The position numbers were made by a program, and so were the translations under genes. Below, piece after piece: positions 9,153-18,819 of a stretch of DNA of 64,000 nt (within the stretch, counting starts at the first letter, position 1; each line of letters begins with the position of its first letter). The notes beneath the pieces are model-generated. The model did no database searches and was not told the DNA's origin. It worked only from the letters and a program-made list of their open reading frames with translations. The DNA is taken from positions 62,001 through 126,000 of the forward strand of contig LNDQ01000112.1 of the NCBI GenBank assembly GCA_001464695.1, read 5' to 3'. Source of the stretch: Betaproteobacteria bacterium Ga0077523 (lineage in GTDB: Bacteria; Pseudomonadota; Gammaproteobacteria; Burkholderiales; Ga0077523).

Positions 9153-9863
9153 ATGAGCCTGCTCGACGTCAAGAACCTCAAGGTGGCCTACGGCGGCATC
9201 GTCGCCGTGCGCGGGATCGATCTCGAGGTGGCAGCGGGCGAGCTCGTCGCGCTGATCGGCGCGAACGGTGCCGGCAAGACCACGACGCTGAAAGCCCTCG
9301 CCGGCATGCTGCGGCCGAGCGGCGGCAGCGTGCACTACGACGGCGCTTCGATCACGCACGAACCAACGCATCGACTGGTCCGGCGCGGGATCGCCCTGGT
9401 ACCCGAGGGCCGCGGCGTGTTCGCGCGGCTCACGGTCGAAGAGAACCTCGGCATGGGCGCGTACATCCGCAACGATCGCCAGGAAGTGCGGGCGGATCTC
9501 GAGCGCATCTACGCGCTGTTTCCGCGGCTGAAGGAACGGCGCGCGCAGACTGCCGGAACCCTCTCGGGAGGTGAGCAGCAGATGGTGGCCATCGGCCGCG
9601 CCATGATGAGCCGCCCGAAGCTGCTGCTGCTCGACGAGCCGAGCATGGGGCTGGCACCCTTGATGGTGCAGAAGATCTTCGAGGTGATCGCCTCCATCTC
9701 CGCGCAGGGCGTCACCATCCTGCTGGTCGAGCAGAATGCCCGGCTCGCGCTGCAGGCGGCCGCGCGCGGCTACGTGATGGAGTCGGGAGCCATCACCCTC
9801 ACCGACGCGGCTTCAACCCTGCTCGAAAGCGAGCAAGTGCGGCAGGCATACCTCGGGGAGTAG
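9153..9863 (+). CDS. livF: branched-chain amino-acid type ABC transporter ATP-binding protein LivF
   Basis: A 236-residue ATPase, the second nucleotide-binding subunit of the importer. Walker A GANGAGKTT, signature LSGGEQQMVAIGRAM, Walker B LLLLDEP and the LLVEQN switch region are intact. Length and the MGLAPLMVQKIFEVI segment are characteristic of LivF rather than LivG. It is the last gene of the operon and converges on a minus-strand gene after 30 bp of GC-rich sequence with no clear terminator. Confidence 0.94.
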   Translation: MSLLDVKNLKVAYGGIVAVRGIDLEVAAGELVALIGANGAGKTTTLKALAGMLRPSGGSVHYDGASITHEPTHRLVRRGIALVPEGRGVFARLTVEENLGMGAYIRNDRQEVRADLERIYALFPRLKERRAQTAGTLSGGEQQMVAIGRAMMSRPKLLLLDEPSMGLAPLMVQKIFEVIASISAQGVTILLVEQNARLALQAAARGYVMESGAITLTDAASTLLESEQVRQAYLGE

Positions 9864-9893
9864 GGGCCCGCCCGCTCCCTGCGGTTGCTGCCC

Positions 9894-10325
9894 CTACCGG
9901 ACCTTCGGGTGCTGGATCGGCGGCGGAATGCCGAGCAAGCGGTGCTTGCCGCGCGAGATGCGGCCGAGGAACAGCAACTCCTCCATCACGTCGGGGCTGA
10001 AGCCCTGGCGGTTGCCGCGTTCGTCGATGACGAGGCGGTCGAGGTATTCGTCGAAGGTGTTGTGGCCCCAGAGCTTCAGCAGGGTTTCCATGATGCGTGG
10101 CAGTTCTTCCACCGACGCCTTGGTTTCCAGGCGCTTGGGTGGCGGCTTCTCGGGCTCCGACAGGTCCAGCGCCGGGAAGTGCGACGACGCGTCGCTCAAC
10201 GTCGTTTCGCCCACTTCCACGCCCTCGGGCACGTGGATGTTGTTCGCGGCCAGCACGCGCTCGAGATGACCGATGCGTGCCTGTTGGCGGTGGATCAGCG
10301 CGAGCAGCTCTTCGAGGTTCGCCAT
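9894..10325 (-). CDS. uncharacterised 143-residue protein
   Basis: I do not recognise a named family. The protein is soluble, has no signal peptide, and starts with a short heptad-like helix (LEELLALIHRQQARIGHLERVL) that could form a coiled coil. A Pro-rich linker (EPEKPPPKR) follows, then a folded-looking C-terminal half around LPRIMETLLKLWGHNTFDEYLDRLVID. Coding bias resembles its neighbours. It lies 20 bp downstream of hemF on the same strand at the end of the long purine/heme run, so it may be co-transcribed with that run. No function is proposed. Confidence 0.7.
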   Translation of the reverse strand: MANLEELLALIHRQQARIGHLERVLAANNIHVPEGVEVGETTLSDASSHFPALDLSEPEKPPPKRLETKASVEELPRIMETLLKLWGHNTFDEYLDRLVIDERGNRQGFSPDVMEELLFLGRISRGKHRLLGIPPPIQHPKVR

Positions 10326-10345
10326 CGTCCTTCAGAGTACCTGGA

Positions 10346-11293
10346 TCACGCCGCCGGCGGCAGGGGGATCCAGTCGCGCCCGGTGAGGAATTCGGAGTAC
10401 AGGAGGCTCTCCGGACTGCCGGCTTCCGGCTGCCAGTTGTAGCGCCATTTCACGGTAGGCGGCAACGACACCAGGATCGATTCGGTGCGACCGCCCGACT
10501 GCAGCCCGAACAGGGTGCCGCGATCGAACACCAGGTTGAACTCGACGTAGCGACCACGCCGATACGCCTGGAAATCACGCTCGCGCTCGCCGTAGGGGGT
10601 GTCGCCGCGGCGACGGGCGATGGGCAGGTAGGCGTCGAGGAAGTGGTCACCGACGCTTTGCACCAGCGCGAAAGCGGTGGCGAAATCCGGCTCGGCGAGA
10701 TCGTCGAAGAAGATGCCGCCGATGCCGCGCGGCTCGCCGCGGTGCTTGAGAAAGAAGTAGCGATCGCACCAGCGCTTGAACTGCGGGTAGCGATCCGGTC
10801 CGAACGGCGCCAGTGCATCGCGGCACGTCGCATGGAAATGGCGGGCGTCGTCCTCGAAACCGTAGTACGGCGTGAGATCCATTCCGCCGCCGAACCAGAA
10901 CACCGGCGGCGCGTCGCTGCCTGCTGGCGCGCGCGCTATGAAGAAACGCACGTTCATGTGAACGGTCGGCACGTAGGGGTTGCGCGGATGGAGCACCAGC
11001 GACACGCCGGTCGCCTCGAACCCGCGGCCGGCGAGCTCCGGTCGCCCGGCGGAAGCGGACGGCGGCAACTGGTTGCCGAGCACGTGCGAAAAATTCACGC
11101 CGCCGCGTTCGAGCAGGTTGCCCTCCTCGAGCACACAGGACGCACCTCCGCCGCCTTCCTCGCGCGTCCACGAGTCGAGGCGGAACGGCCGGCCGTCCTC
11201 GGCTTCCAGGGCGGCGACGATGCGCCGCTGCAGGCTGACGAAGTACTCCCGGACCAAGGTTGCGTCGACATCACCTTGCGCGCGAGCGTTCAC
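10346..11293 (-). CDS. hemF: oxygen-dependent coproporphyrinogen III oxidase
   Basis: A 315-residue cytoplasmic enzyme converting coproporphyrinogen III to protoporphyrinogen IX with O2. Family blocks are clear: [17 protein letters not shown], the glycine-rich [16 protein letters not shown], and [20 protein letters not shown] near the C-terminus. The GTG at 11293 overlaps the purD stop (GTGA) and gives the usual N-terminal length; the open frame upstream lies over purD. Together with hemL, hemB and hemE elsewhere in the window it covers much of heme synthesis, and its oxygen requirement indicates growth with O2. Confidence 0.95.
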   Translation of the reverse strand: MNARAQGDVDATLVREYFVSLQRRIVAALEAEDGRPFRLDSWTREEGGGGASCVLEEGNLLERGGVNFSHVLGNQLPPSASAGRPELAGRGFEATGVSLVLHPRNPYVPTVHMNVRFFIARAPAGSDAPPVFWFGGGMDLTPYYGFEDDARHFHATCRDALAPFGPDRYPQFKRWCDRYFFLKHRGEPRGIGGIFFDDLAEPDFATAFALVQSVGDHFLDAYLPIARRRGDTPYGERERDFQAYRRGRYVEFNLVFDRGTLFGLQSGGRTESILVSLPPTVKWRYNWQPEAGSPESLLYSEFLTGRDWIPLPPAA

Positions 11294-12573
11294 AGCAGGC
11301 TCCTCTTCGCACCGATCGCCCGGTACCCGATGTCGCGGCGCATCTGCCGGCCGGCAAACTGGATCTGCTCCGCGATCTCGTAGGCACGGCGCTGCGCCAT
11401 CCGCACGGTGTCGCCGAGCGCCGTGACACATAGTACGCGCCCGCCGTTGGTGACGGGAACGCCGTCGCGTGCCGTGGTGCCCGCATGGAATACGTGGACG
11501 TCGTCCTCGTTGCGCGGCACGCCCGTGATCGGGTCGCCCTTGCGCGGATCCTCGGGGTAACCGTGCGCGGCCATGACGACGCCGAGTGCCACGCGGCGAT
11601 CCCATTCGGCCTGCACCCGGTCCAGCGTGCCGTTGACCGCGTGTTCCACCAGCGTGTGCAGATCGCTCTTCAACCGCATCATGATCGGCTGGGTTTCCGG
11701 GTCGCCCATGCGGCAGTTGAACTCGAGGGTGCGCAGTTCGCCCTTGGGCGTGATCATGAGACCGGCGTAGAGAAAGCCGGTATAGGGCTCCCCCGCTGCT
11801 TCCATCCCGGACACGACCGGTTGGATCACTTCCCGCATGGCGCGCGCGTGCAGCGCCGGCGTCAACACCGGTGCCGGCGAATACGCGCCCATGCCGCCGG
11901 TGTTGGGGCCCAGATCACCGTCGAGCAGGCGCTTGTGATCCTGACTGGTGGCGAGCGGCAGGATGTTCCGGCCGTCGACCATGACGATGAAACTCGCCTC
12001 CTCGCCTTCGAGGAACTCTTCGACCACCACGCGGGCACCGGCGGAACCGAGCCGGTTGTCCTTCAGCATCGAGTCCACCGCGCCGTGGGCCTCCTCGAGG
12101 GTCATGGCCACGACGACTCCCTTGCCGGCCGCGAGGCCGTCGGCCTTGATCACGATCGGAGCGCCCTCGACGTCGATGTACGCATGCGCGGCGGCCGCAT
12201 CGGTGAAAGTCTCGTGGCGAGCGGTCGGGATGCGATGCTCCACCATGAAGCGCTTGGCGTAGTCCTTTGACGCTTCCAACTGCGCGGCGCGCTGGGTCGG
12301 GCCGAAGATCTTCAGGCCGGCAGCGCGGAACCGATCGACCACGCCGGCCGCGAGCGGTGCTTCCGGCCCCACCACGGTGAGCGCGATGCCTTCCTTCTTC
12401 GCGAAGGCGAGCAGTGCGTCGATGTCGGTGATGGGGACGTTGAACAACCCGTCCTCCTCAGCCGTGCCGGCATTGCCCGGTGCCACGTAGACGCGGGCCA
12501 CCCGGCGCGATTGCGCGAGCCGCCATGCGATCGCGTGTTCTCTTCCGCCGCCGCCGATCACGAGCAGGTTCAT
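11290..12573 (-). CDS. purD: phosphoribosylamine--glycine ligase
   Basis: A 427-residue ATP-grasp enzyme for the second step of de novo purine synthesis (phosphoribosylamine + glycine to GAR). The N-terminal [19 protein letters not shown] nucleotide-fold motif, the [20 protein letters not shown]-grasp segment and [13 protein letters not shown] metal-binding block are intact. It follows purH on the same strand across a 162 bp gap filled by a repeat element, and overlaps hemF by four bases. Confidence 0.96.
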   Translation of the reverse strand: MNLLVIGGGGREHAIAWRLAQSRRVARVYVAPGNAGTAEEDGLFNVPITDIDALLAFAKKEGIALTVVGPEAPLAAGVVDRFRAAGLKIFGPTQRAAQLEASKDYAKRFMVEHRIPTARHETFTDAAAAHAYIDVEGAPIVIKADGLAAGKGVVVAMTLEEAHGAVDSMLKDNRLGSAGARVVVEEFLEGEEASFIVMVDGRNILPLATSQDHKRLLDGDLGPNTGGMGAYSPAPVLTPALHARAMREVIQPVVSGMEAAGEPYTGFLYAGLMITPKGELRTLEFNCRMGDPETQPIMMRLKSDLHTLVEHAVNGTLDRVQAEWDRRVALGVVMAAHGYPEDPRKGDPITGVPRNEDDVHVFHAGTTARDGVPVTNGGRVLCVTALGDTVRMAQRRAYEIAEQIQFAGRQMRRDIGYRAIGAKRSLL

Positions 12574-12580
12574 GGGATCG

Positions 12581-12726
12581 CCTCAGCCCGCGCCGGGCCG
12601 CCATCGGCCGGAGGCCGATGGCCTTCGGCAGGCACGGACAGTCCGCAGGGACTGTCCGTGTCCGGCCTCAGCCCACAAGCGGGCTGGCCCCCTGGGGGGA
12701 AGGGCCGCAGGCCCATCGGGGGGAGT
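12581..12726 (-). repeat. GC-rich post-stop repeat element between purH and purD
   Basis: Read on the minus strand, nine bases after the purH stop, it begins CCCCCCGATGGGCCTGCGGC and ends GGCGGCCCGGCGCGGGCTGA(GG). Both end modules recur after hemB (30208-30279), the last one as an identical 22-mer (12581-12602 here, 30258-30279 there). This copy carries two extra internal hairpins: CACGGACAGTCC (12633-12644) pairs with 12649-12660, and CCATCGGCC (12601-12609) pairs with 12613-12621. It nearly fills the intergenic gap. Confidence 0.8.
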
Positions 12727-12735
12727 GTCATCATT

Positions 12736-14298
12736 CTAGTGGCGGAAGTGCCGCACGCCCGTGAACATCATGGCGATGCCGCGTTCATCGGCCGCGGCGA
12801 TCACCTCGTCGTCGCGCACGCTGCCGCCGGGCTGGATCACCGCGCGTGCGCCTGCGTCGACGACGACGTCCAGACCGTCGCGAAACGGGAAGAAGGCATC
12901 GGACGCGACCACGGAACCTGCGAGATCGAGCTTTGCGTTCTGCGCCTTGATCGACGCGATGCGCGCCGAGTCCACCCGACTCATCTGCCCGGCACCCACG
13001 CCGAGAGTCTGGCCGTTGCTGCAGAAGACGATGGCGTTCGACTTCACGTACTTCGCGACCCGCCAGGCGAAGACGAGATCGCGCAACTGCGCCTCGCTCG
13101 GGGCGAGACGGGTCACGACACGCAGGTCGGTGGGCGCGACATTGTGCGCGTCGGGCGTCTGCACGAGAACGCCGCCGCCCACGCGTTTCAGATCCCAGTC
13201 GTTGACGCCGGGGGCCAGGGCCACCTCCAGCACGCGGACGTTGGCCTTGGCAGCGAACGCCAGCTTCGCGGGCTCGGCGAAGGCCGGAGCGATCACCACC
13301 TCCACGAACTGCCCGGCCACCGCCGCCGCGGTGTCGGCATCCACATCGCGATTGAAGGCGATGATGCCGCCGAAGGCCGATGTCGGGTCGGTGGCGAAGG
13401 CACGGCGGTAGGCCGCCAGCGGAGACTCGGCCACCGCGACGCCGCACGGATTCGCGTGCTTGATGATGACGCAGGCCGGTGCATCGAAGGTCTTGACGCA
13501 CTCCCATGCGGCATCGGCATCGGCGATGTTGTTGTACGAGAGTTCCTTGCCTTGCAGTTGTACGTAGCGGGCCAGGCTGCCCGGTGCCGGCTCGAGGTCA
13601 CGATAGAACGCCGCCTGCTGGTGCGGATTCTCACCGTAGCGCAGGTCCTGCGCCTTGTCGAACGCCAGGTTGAGTCGCGCAGGAAACGGGGCACGCACGC
13701 CGTCGGCGCCGAGGCTCGTCAGGTAGGTGGCGATAACGCCGTCGTACTGCGCGGTGTGCGAGTACGCCTTCTTGGCGAGGGCAAAGCGGGTTTCCAGGCT
13801 CACGCTGCCCGCGGCCGCCGTCATTTCATCGATGAGCGCGGCGTAGTCGCCCGGGTCGGTCAGTACGGCCACGTGGCGGTAGTTCTTGGCCGCGGCGCGG
13901 ACCATGGCCGGGCCGCCGATGTCGATGTTCTCGATCGCTTCGTCGAGCGTGCATTGCGGATTTGCGATGGTTTCACGGAACGGATACAGGTTGACCGCCA
14001 CGATGTCGATGTAGTCCATGCCTTCCCGGCGCATGGCGTCCACGTGCGCGGTCAGATCGCGGCGCGCGAGGATGCCGCCGTGCACGCGCGGATGCAGCGT
14101 CTTCACGCGGCCGTCCAGCATCTCCGGAAAACCGGTGTAGTCGGCGACCTCCGTCACGGCCACGCCGGCTTTGGCCAGCAGTTTTGCCGTGCCGCCGGTC
14201 GACAGGATGCGGAATCCGAACCCCGCCAGTGCCTGGGCGAAGGCGACGACGCCGGTCTTGTCGGAAACGCTGATCAGCGCCTGCCGCGTGCTGGCCAT
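12736..14298 (-). CDS. purH: bifunctional AICAR formyltransferase/IMP cyclohydrolase
   Basis: A 520-residue enzyme for the last two steps of purine synthesis. The N-terminal cyclohydrolase domain begins [20 protein letters not shown] and has the [13 protein letters not shown] motif. The C-terminal transformylase domain has the catalytic Lys-His of [12 protein letters not shown]. The typical C-terminal RHFRH is present. It lies 49 bp after fis in the dusB-fis-purH-purD order common in betaproteobacteria. Confidence 0.97.
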   Translation of the reverse strand: MASTRQALISVSDKTGVVAFAQALAGFGFRILSTGGTAKLLAKAGVAVTEVADYTGFPEMLDGRVKTLHPRVHGGILARRDLTAHVDAMRREGMDYIDIVAVNLYPFRETIANPQCTLDEAIENIDIGGPAMVRAAAKNYRHVAVLTDPGDYAALIDEMTAAAGSVSLETRFALAKKAYSHTAQYDGVIATYLTSLGADGVRAPFPARLNLAFDKAQDLRYGENPHQQAAFYRDLEPAPGSLARYVQLQGKELSYNNIADADAAWECVKTFDAPACVIIKHANPCGVAVAESPLAAYRRAFATDPTSAFGGIIAFNRDVDADTAAAVAGQFVEVVIAPAFAEPAKLAFAAKANVRVLEVALAPGVNDWDLKRVGGGVLVQTPDAHNVAPTDLRVVTRLAPSEAQLRDLVFAWRVAKYVKSNAIVFCSNGQTLGVGAGQMSRVDSARIASIKAQNAKLDLAGSVVASDAFFPFRDGLDVVVDAGARAVIQPGGSVRDDEVIAAADERGIAMMFTGVRHFRH

Positions 14299-14347
14299 GG
14301 CGACGGGGTATCCGATTCGATGGAGAAAGAGTGGGCTTGAGGTGGTG

Positions 14348-14584
14348 CTACTTGAGGCCGTAGGCCTGCATCTTCTTGCGCAGTGTATTGCGGTTCATGC
14401 CAAGCAATTCCGCTGCCTGCGTCTGATTGCCGTCGACCCGCGCCAGGACGGTCTCGAGCAGTGGCCGCTCGACGCATTGGATGACCATCTCGTAGATCGG
14501 GCTCGGTCGTTCACCGTCCAGGTCGCGAAAGTAGCCGTCGATGGCGCGGCGCACGCAGCGCGCGATCTCGTTCTCGTTGATCAT
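14348..14584 (-). CDS. fis: Fis-family DNA-binding protein
   Basis: A 78-residue protein corresponding to Fis. The C-terminal helix-turn-helix is clear ([20 protein letters not shown]), preceded by the dimerisation helices. It is shorter than the 98-residue enterobacterial Fis at the N-terminus, as is usual in betaproteobacteria, so the N-terminal beta-hairpin arm used for Hin/Gin inversion stimulation is largely missing. Its ATG overlaps the dusB stop (ATGA), the classic dusB-fis arrangement. Confidence 0.93.
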   Translation of the reverse strand: MINENEIARCVRRAIDGYFRDLDGERPSPIYEMVIQCVERPLLETVLARVDGNQTQAAELLGMNRNTLRKKMQAYGLK

Positions 14585-15588
14585 GCTGCGAGCCTTTCAT
14601 CGACCGCGGGAAAGCACGCTGAACCGACGAGGCCGTCGAAGAATCGCTCCACCGCCTGCTGCTGTGCTTCCGGGTGGTCGAGTCCGTTCACTTCCGCCCG
14701 CAGCCGCTCGCCTCCAGGAATGGTCTTCACGTACCAGCCGACGTGCTTGCGCACCACCTTCGGCCCGGTGCGTTCGCCGTAGAAGGCATGCAGCGCACCG
14801 ACATGGGCCAGGAGAATCGCGTGAATCTCCGCCAGGTCCGGCGCTGCCAGCTTCCTGCCGGTCCTGAGGTAATGATCGATCTCGCGGAAGACCCAGGGGC
14901 GGCCCAGCGCCGCACGGCCGATCATCACGGCGTCGGCGCCGGTCCGGTGCAGCACCTGACGGGCTTTCTCAGGGGAATCGATGTCGCCGTTCGCGATCAC
15001 CGGGATGCCGACTGCGGCCTTGACCTCGGCGATGGTGTCGTACTCAGCCGCGCCGTTGTACAGGTCAGCGCGGGTGCGGCCATGCACCGCCAGGGCGCGG
15101 ATGCCCGCAGCTTCCGCGATGCGCGCCACGCGCACGGCGTTGCGGTGTTCGCGGTCCCACCCGGTGCGGATCTTGAGTGTCACTGGTACGCCGGCGGCTG
15201 CGACCACGGCATCGAGGATCGCGCCGACCTTGCTCTCGTCGCGCAGTAACGCGGAACCGGCGAGGACATTGCAGACCTTCTTCGCCGGGCAACCCATGTT
15301 GATATCGATGACCTGTGCGCCGTGCGCCACATTGAGGCGCGCGGCCTCGGCCATCTGCACGGGTTCGGTGCCGGCGATCTGCACGGCGATCGGGGCCACT
15401 TCGCCCTCGTGATCGCGGCGGCGCCGACTCTTGTCGGTGCTCCACAGCCGCGTATCGGACGCGGTCATCTCCGAAACCGCGTAGCCCGCGCCGAGCATCT
15501 TGCACAACTGACGGAACGGCCGATCGGTAACGCCCGCCATGGGTGCGACCGCGAGCCGGTTGTGCAGTATGTAAGGACCGACCTGCAT
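14581..15588 (-). CDS. dusB: tRNA-dihydrouridine synthase B
   Basis: A 335-residue FMN-dependent enzyme reducing uridine to dihydrouridine in the tRNA D-loop. The VAPMAGVTDRPFRQLCKMLG N-terminus, the NMGCPAKKVCNVLAGSALL loop with the conserved active-site Cys, and the HGRTR motif identify the Dus family. Position directly before fis makes DusB the best assignment. Confidence 0.95.
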   Translation of the reverse strand: MQVGPYILHNRLAVAPMAGVTDRPFRQLCKMLGAGYAVSEMTASDTRLWSTDKSRRRRDHEGEVAPIAVQIAGTEPVQMAEAARLNVAHGAQVIDINMGCPAKKVCNVLAGSALLRDESKVGAILDAVVAAAGVPVTLKIRTGWDREHRNAVRVARIAEAAGIRALAVHGRTRADLYNGAAEYDTIAEVKAAVGIPVIANGDIDSPEKARQVLHRTGADAVMIGRAALGRPWVFREIDHYLRTGRKLAAPDLAEIHAILLAHVGALHAFYGERTGPKVVRKHVGWYVKTIPGGERLRAEVNGLDHPEAQQQAVERFFDGLVGSACFPAVDERLAA

Positions 15589-15662
15589 GAGCGCGGCGGC
15601 AAGTTCGGGCGGAAGGGAAAGGGCGCGTATTGTAATCAGAAACGGCGCGCCCGCGCCCGCTC

Positions 15663-16766
15663 TTACAAGCGCCCGAGAGTCAACGTGCGCGCAAACGTGC
15701 GACGCGCCGCGGGCAGCAGGTCGAGCGCCGCGAGTCCGAGACCGCGGGCCCAGGAAAGACCGGGCCAGTCGTTGGCGAAGATCCCCGCGAGCGCGTCGGT
15801 GAAGTGCACGGTCGCCGCGCGATCCAGGCGTCGTGCACGATCGAGTTCGTCGAGCTTAGGCAGGTGCGCGGCAGCCAGCCAGGCGTCGCGCAGGCCGAGG
15901 TTGAGTCCCTGCCCCGCCACCGGATGCAGCGTCTGTGCGGCGTTGCCCACGAGGGCGATGCGGTCGCGAACCCGGGGTTCCGATTGCCGCAGCACGAGCG
16001 GAAAGGCGCCGCGCTCGGCAACCGCGATGAAGCGTCCTGCGCGCCAACCGAATGCGCGCTGCAACCGCTCGAGGAATGCCTGATCGTCGAGGCCGAGCAC
16101 GGCCTGCGCATCGTCGGGAGCCAGCGTCCAGACGAGAGCAAAACTGTCGCTGCGGGGCAGCAGCGCGAGCGGTCCGACGGCGGCAAAGCGTTCGTACGCG
16201 ACGCCGTCGTGCGAGCGGTCGGTGCGTACGCGAGCGACCAGGGCGTGTACGCCGTAGTCCTTCTCGCGCTGCGAGAATCCGAGCGTTGCAACCAGCGGGC
16301 CGCCGCCTTCTGCAACGATGGCGCAGCGCGCGGCGATGTTCTCGCCGGCTGCGTGCACGACCACTCCATCATCCACCTGGTCGATGCCGTCCACGCTCGT
16401 GTGGTACCGGACGTCGGACGCTGTCACGCGTTGCGCCAAAGCGCGCTGCACGTCGCCGTAGCCGATCACGTAGCCCAGTGCGGACACGCCGCCGTCATTC
16501 GCGGTCAGTTCGCTGCGACCGAAGCCGCCACGCTGCGACACGTGAATGCGGAGGATCGGTGTCGCTGCGGGCTCCAGCTGCTCCGTCACCCCCACCCGCT
16601 GCAACATGAGCCAGCTACCCCAGGACAGTGCCAGCGTGCGATCGTCGTTGAACCCGGCACCGGCCGGTTTCGCTTCGAGCAACAGGATGTGTCGCCCGGC
16701 GCGTGCCGCAGCGAGCGCGAGAAACTGTCCGACCGGGCCGCCACCGACGATGATCGCGTCGAACAT
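15663..16766 (-). CDS. ubiH: ubiquinone biosynthesis hydroxylase UbiH
   Basis: A 367-residue FAD monooxygenase. The dinucleotide fold GGGPVGQFLALAAARAG is at the N-terminus. The second FAD motif reads GNAAQTLHPVAGQGLNLGLR, with GN rather than GD as in E. coli UbiH, which favours UbiH over UbiI/UbiF. It probably hydroxylates the C6/C1 position of the octaprenyl-phenol ring in ubiquinone synthesis. The ATG at 16766 matches the family start; the longer frame runs over pepP. It lies 23 bp after pepP, the same pairing as in E. coli. Confidence 0.88.
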   Translation of the reverse strand: MFDAIIVGGGPVGQFLALAAARAGRHILLLEAKPAGAGFNDDRTLALSWGSWLMLQRVGVTEQLEPAATPILRIHVSQRGGFGRSELTANDGGVSALGYVIGYGDVQRALAQRVTASDVRYHTSVDGIDQVDDGVVVHAAGENIAARCAIVAEGGGPLVATLGFSQREKDYGVHALVARVRTDRSHDGVAYERFAAVGPLALLPRSDSFALVWTLAPDDAQAVLGLDDQAFLERLQRAFGWRAGRFIAVAERGAFPLVLRQSEPRVRDRIALVGNAAQTLHPVAGQGLNLGLRDAWLAAAHLPKLDELDRARRLDRAATVHFTDALAGIFANDWPGLSWARGLGLAALDLLPAARRTFARTLTLGRL

Positions 16767-16789
16767 GGCCCGTCCGCGGGTACCTGGCC

Positions 16790-18121
16790 TCAGTGCGGGG
16801 TGGTGCCGACCAGCGCTTCCACGTCGGCTACGGACTTCGGCGCGGCCGCCGTCAGCACTTCGCAGCCGCCCGCCGTCACCAGCACGTCGTCCTCGATGCG
16901 CACGCCGATGTTCCACAGGGCTTCCGGTACGCCTTCGCCCGGGCGGATGTAGCAGCCCGGCTCCACCGTCAGCGTCATGCCCGGTGCCAGATCGCGCCAG
17001 CGACCATCGCGCTTGTAGTCGCCGGCATCGTGCACGTCGAGGCCGAGCCAGTGACCGGTGCGATGCATGTAGAAGCGGCGGTAGTCGTTCGATTCGATCA
17101 CCGCCTCCGGGGTGCCCTGGCACAGCTTCAGATCGATGAAGCCGCGCACCAGCACGCCGAGCGCCGCTTCGTGCGGTTGCTCCCAGTGCTGGCCGGGCTT
17201 CACCGCTGCGATGGCGGCGGCCTGGGCCGCGAGCACCAACTGGTAGACGTCGCGCTGGGGGCCGGTGAAGCGGCCGTTGACCGGCCATGTGCGGGTGATG
17301 TCGGACGCGTAGCCATCCACTTCGCAGCCCGCGTCGATCAGCAGCAGATCGCCATCGCGCAGGCGTGCGCTGTTCTCCACGTAGTGCAACACGCATGCGT
17401 TGGCACCACCGGCGACGATGCTCGGATAGGCTGGCGATTGCGCGCCGCGCGAGCGGAACTCGTGCAGCAATTCGGCTTCGATCTGGTACTCGTAGAGATC
17501 GGGGCGCGTGGCGCGCATCGCGCGCGCGTGGGCCGCGGTCGATATCGCGGCGGCCCGCCGCATGGCATCCAGTTCATGTGCGTCCTTGGTGAGCCGCATG
17601 TCGTCGAGGATGCGGCGCACGTCGCGGATCTCACCCGGCGCACTGATGCCGGTGCGCACCTGCGCCCGCACCGCATTGAGCCACTCGATGAGCCGCGTGT
17701 CCCAGGCGCCGTCAGCGCCGACGTCGGCGAAGAGCGAAGGCTGGTCGGCGAGCAGCTTGGGCATCAGCTCGTCGAGCTTCGCGATCGGATGCGCCTCGTC
17801 GAAGCCGAACGTCGCGCGCGCCTTCTCCGGGCCGTGGCGATAGCCATCCCAGATCTCGCGGTCGAGATCCTTCTCGCGACAGAACAGGATGCTCTTCAGC
17901 GTCGCGCCCGCGACCACGACCAGCACCGCTTCCGGTTCGGTGAACCCGGTCAGGTAGTAGAAATAGCTGTCGAAGCGGAACGGATGATGCACGTCGCGAT
18001 TGCGGGTGCGCTCCGGTGCGGTGGCGATGATCGCTACGCCCTGCCCCATGGCAGCGGCCAGGCGGTTACGCCGGTCGACGAACGGTGCGTGAGAGAGCAA
18101 GGCTGTGGCGGGGGCATTCAT
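16790..18121 (-). CDS. pepP: Xaa-Pro aminopeptidase
   Basis: A 443-residue M24B metallopeptidase that removes N-terminal residues preceding proline. The two-metal ligands are visible in order: the first Asp in LLIDAGCEVDGYASDITRTW, the second Asp in the same block, His in HRTGHWLGLDVHD, and Glu residues in TLTVEPGCYI and IRIEDDVLV. The N-terminal aminopeptidase P domain (FVDRRNRLAAAMGQGVAII) is complete. It sits 8 bp after murU. Confidence 0.95.
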   Translation of the reverse strand: MNAPATALLSHAPFVDRRNRLAAAMGQGVAIIATAPERTRNRDVHHPFRFDSYFYYLTGFTEPEAVLVVVAGATLKSILFCREKDLDREIWDGYRHGPEKARATFGFDEAHPIAKLDELMPKLLADQPSLFADVGADGAWDTRLIEWLNAVRAQVRTGISAPGEIRDVRRILDDMRLTKDAHELDAMRRAAAISTAAHARAMRATRPDLYEYQIEAELLHEFRSRGAQSPAYPSIVAGGANACVLHYVENSARLRDGDLLLIDAGCEVDGYASDITRTWPVNGRFTGPQRDVYQLVLAAQAAAIAAVKPGQHWEQPHEAALGVLVRGFIDLKLCQGTPEAVIESNDYRRFYMHRTGHWLGLDVHDAGDYKRDGRWRDLAPGMTLTVEPGCYIRPGEGVPEALWNIGVRIEDDVLVTAGGCEVLTAAAPKSVADVEALVGTTPH

Positions 18122-18129
18122 GCTGCCGA

Positions 18130-18819
18130 TTATACGGTCGGGGGCGCGCGCAGATGCCGGTCGAGCTCCGCAAGACGCGCGGGCGTCCCCACGTCGAGCC
18201 AGTAGCCGCGATGGCGCTCGGCGGTCACGCGGCGCTCGCGCATGGCGGCGACCAGCAGCGGTGCCAGCCTGGCTTTCGTGCCCCGGACGATCCCGGCGAA
18301 CAGTTCGGGCCGATAGACGCCCACACCGCTGAACGTGTACCGGGGCATGCCGCTGTCGATGGCGAACGGACCGTCGATGGCGAAGTCGCCATCCGGGTTG
18401 TGCGCCGGATTGTCCACCAGCACCAGGTGCGCGAGCGGCGGCGGAGCACCGTTCAGGGGCACCTCAGCGAGTGGCCCGAAGTCCACATCGGTATGGATGT
18501 CGCCGTTCACGACCAGAAACGGGTCGGAACCCAGCAGCGGCAGCGCCTGCGCGATGCCGCCGGCGGTCTCGAGCGCCTCGGCCTCGGGTGAATAGCGAAT
18601 GGAAACGCCGTAGGCACCGCCCGTTCCGAGGGCTCGCTCGATCTGTGCGCCGAGGTGCGCGTGATTGATGACGAGCTCGCGGATACCCGCCCGCGCGAGT
18701 CGCTCGATATGCCACACGATGAGCGGCTTGCCGCCGGCTTCGAGCAGCGGTTTCGGAACGGTGTCCGTGAGCGGTCGCATGCGCTCGCCGCGGCCGGCGG
18801 CGAGGATCATGGCCTTCAT
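18130..18819 (-). CDS. murU: N-acetylmuramate alpha-1-phosphate uridylyltransferase
   Basis: A 229-residue sugar-phosphate nucleotidyltransferase with the signature MKAMILAAGRGERMRPLTDT followed by PKPLL, and the metal Asp in VVNGDI. By sequence alone it could be any small NTP transferase. The tight TGATG junction with an AmgK-like kinase, both divergent from lptD-surA, is the arrangement described in Pseudomonas for AmgK-MurU, which recycles peptidoglycan MurNAc to UDP-MurNAc. The ATG at 18819 overlaps the amgK stop by one base. Confidence 0.85.
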   Translation of the reverse strand: MKAMILAAGRGERMRPLTDTVPKPLLEAGGKPLIVWHIERLARAGIRELVINHAHLGAQIERALGTGGAYGVSIRYSPEAEALETAGGIAQALPLLGSDPFLVVNGDIHTDVDFGPLAEVPLNGAPPPLAHLVLVDNPAHNPDGDFAIDGPFAIDSGMPRYTFSGVGVYRPELFAGIVRGTKARLAPLLVAAMRERRVTAERHRGYWLDVGTPARLAELDRHLRAPPTV

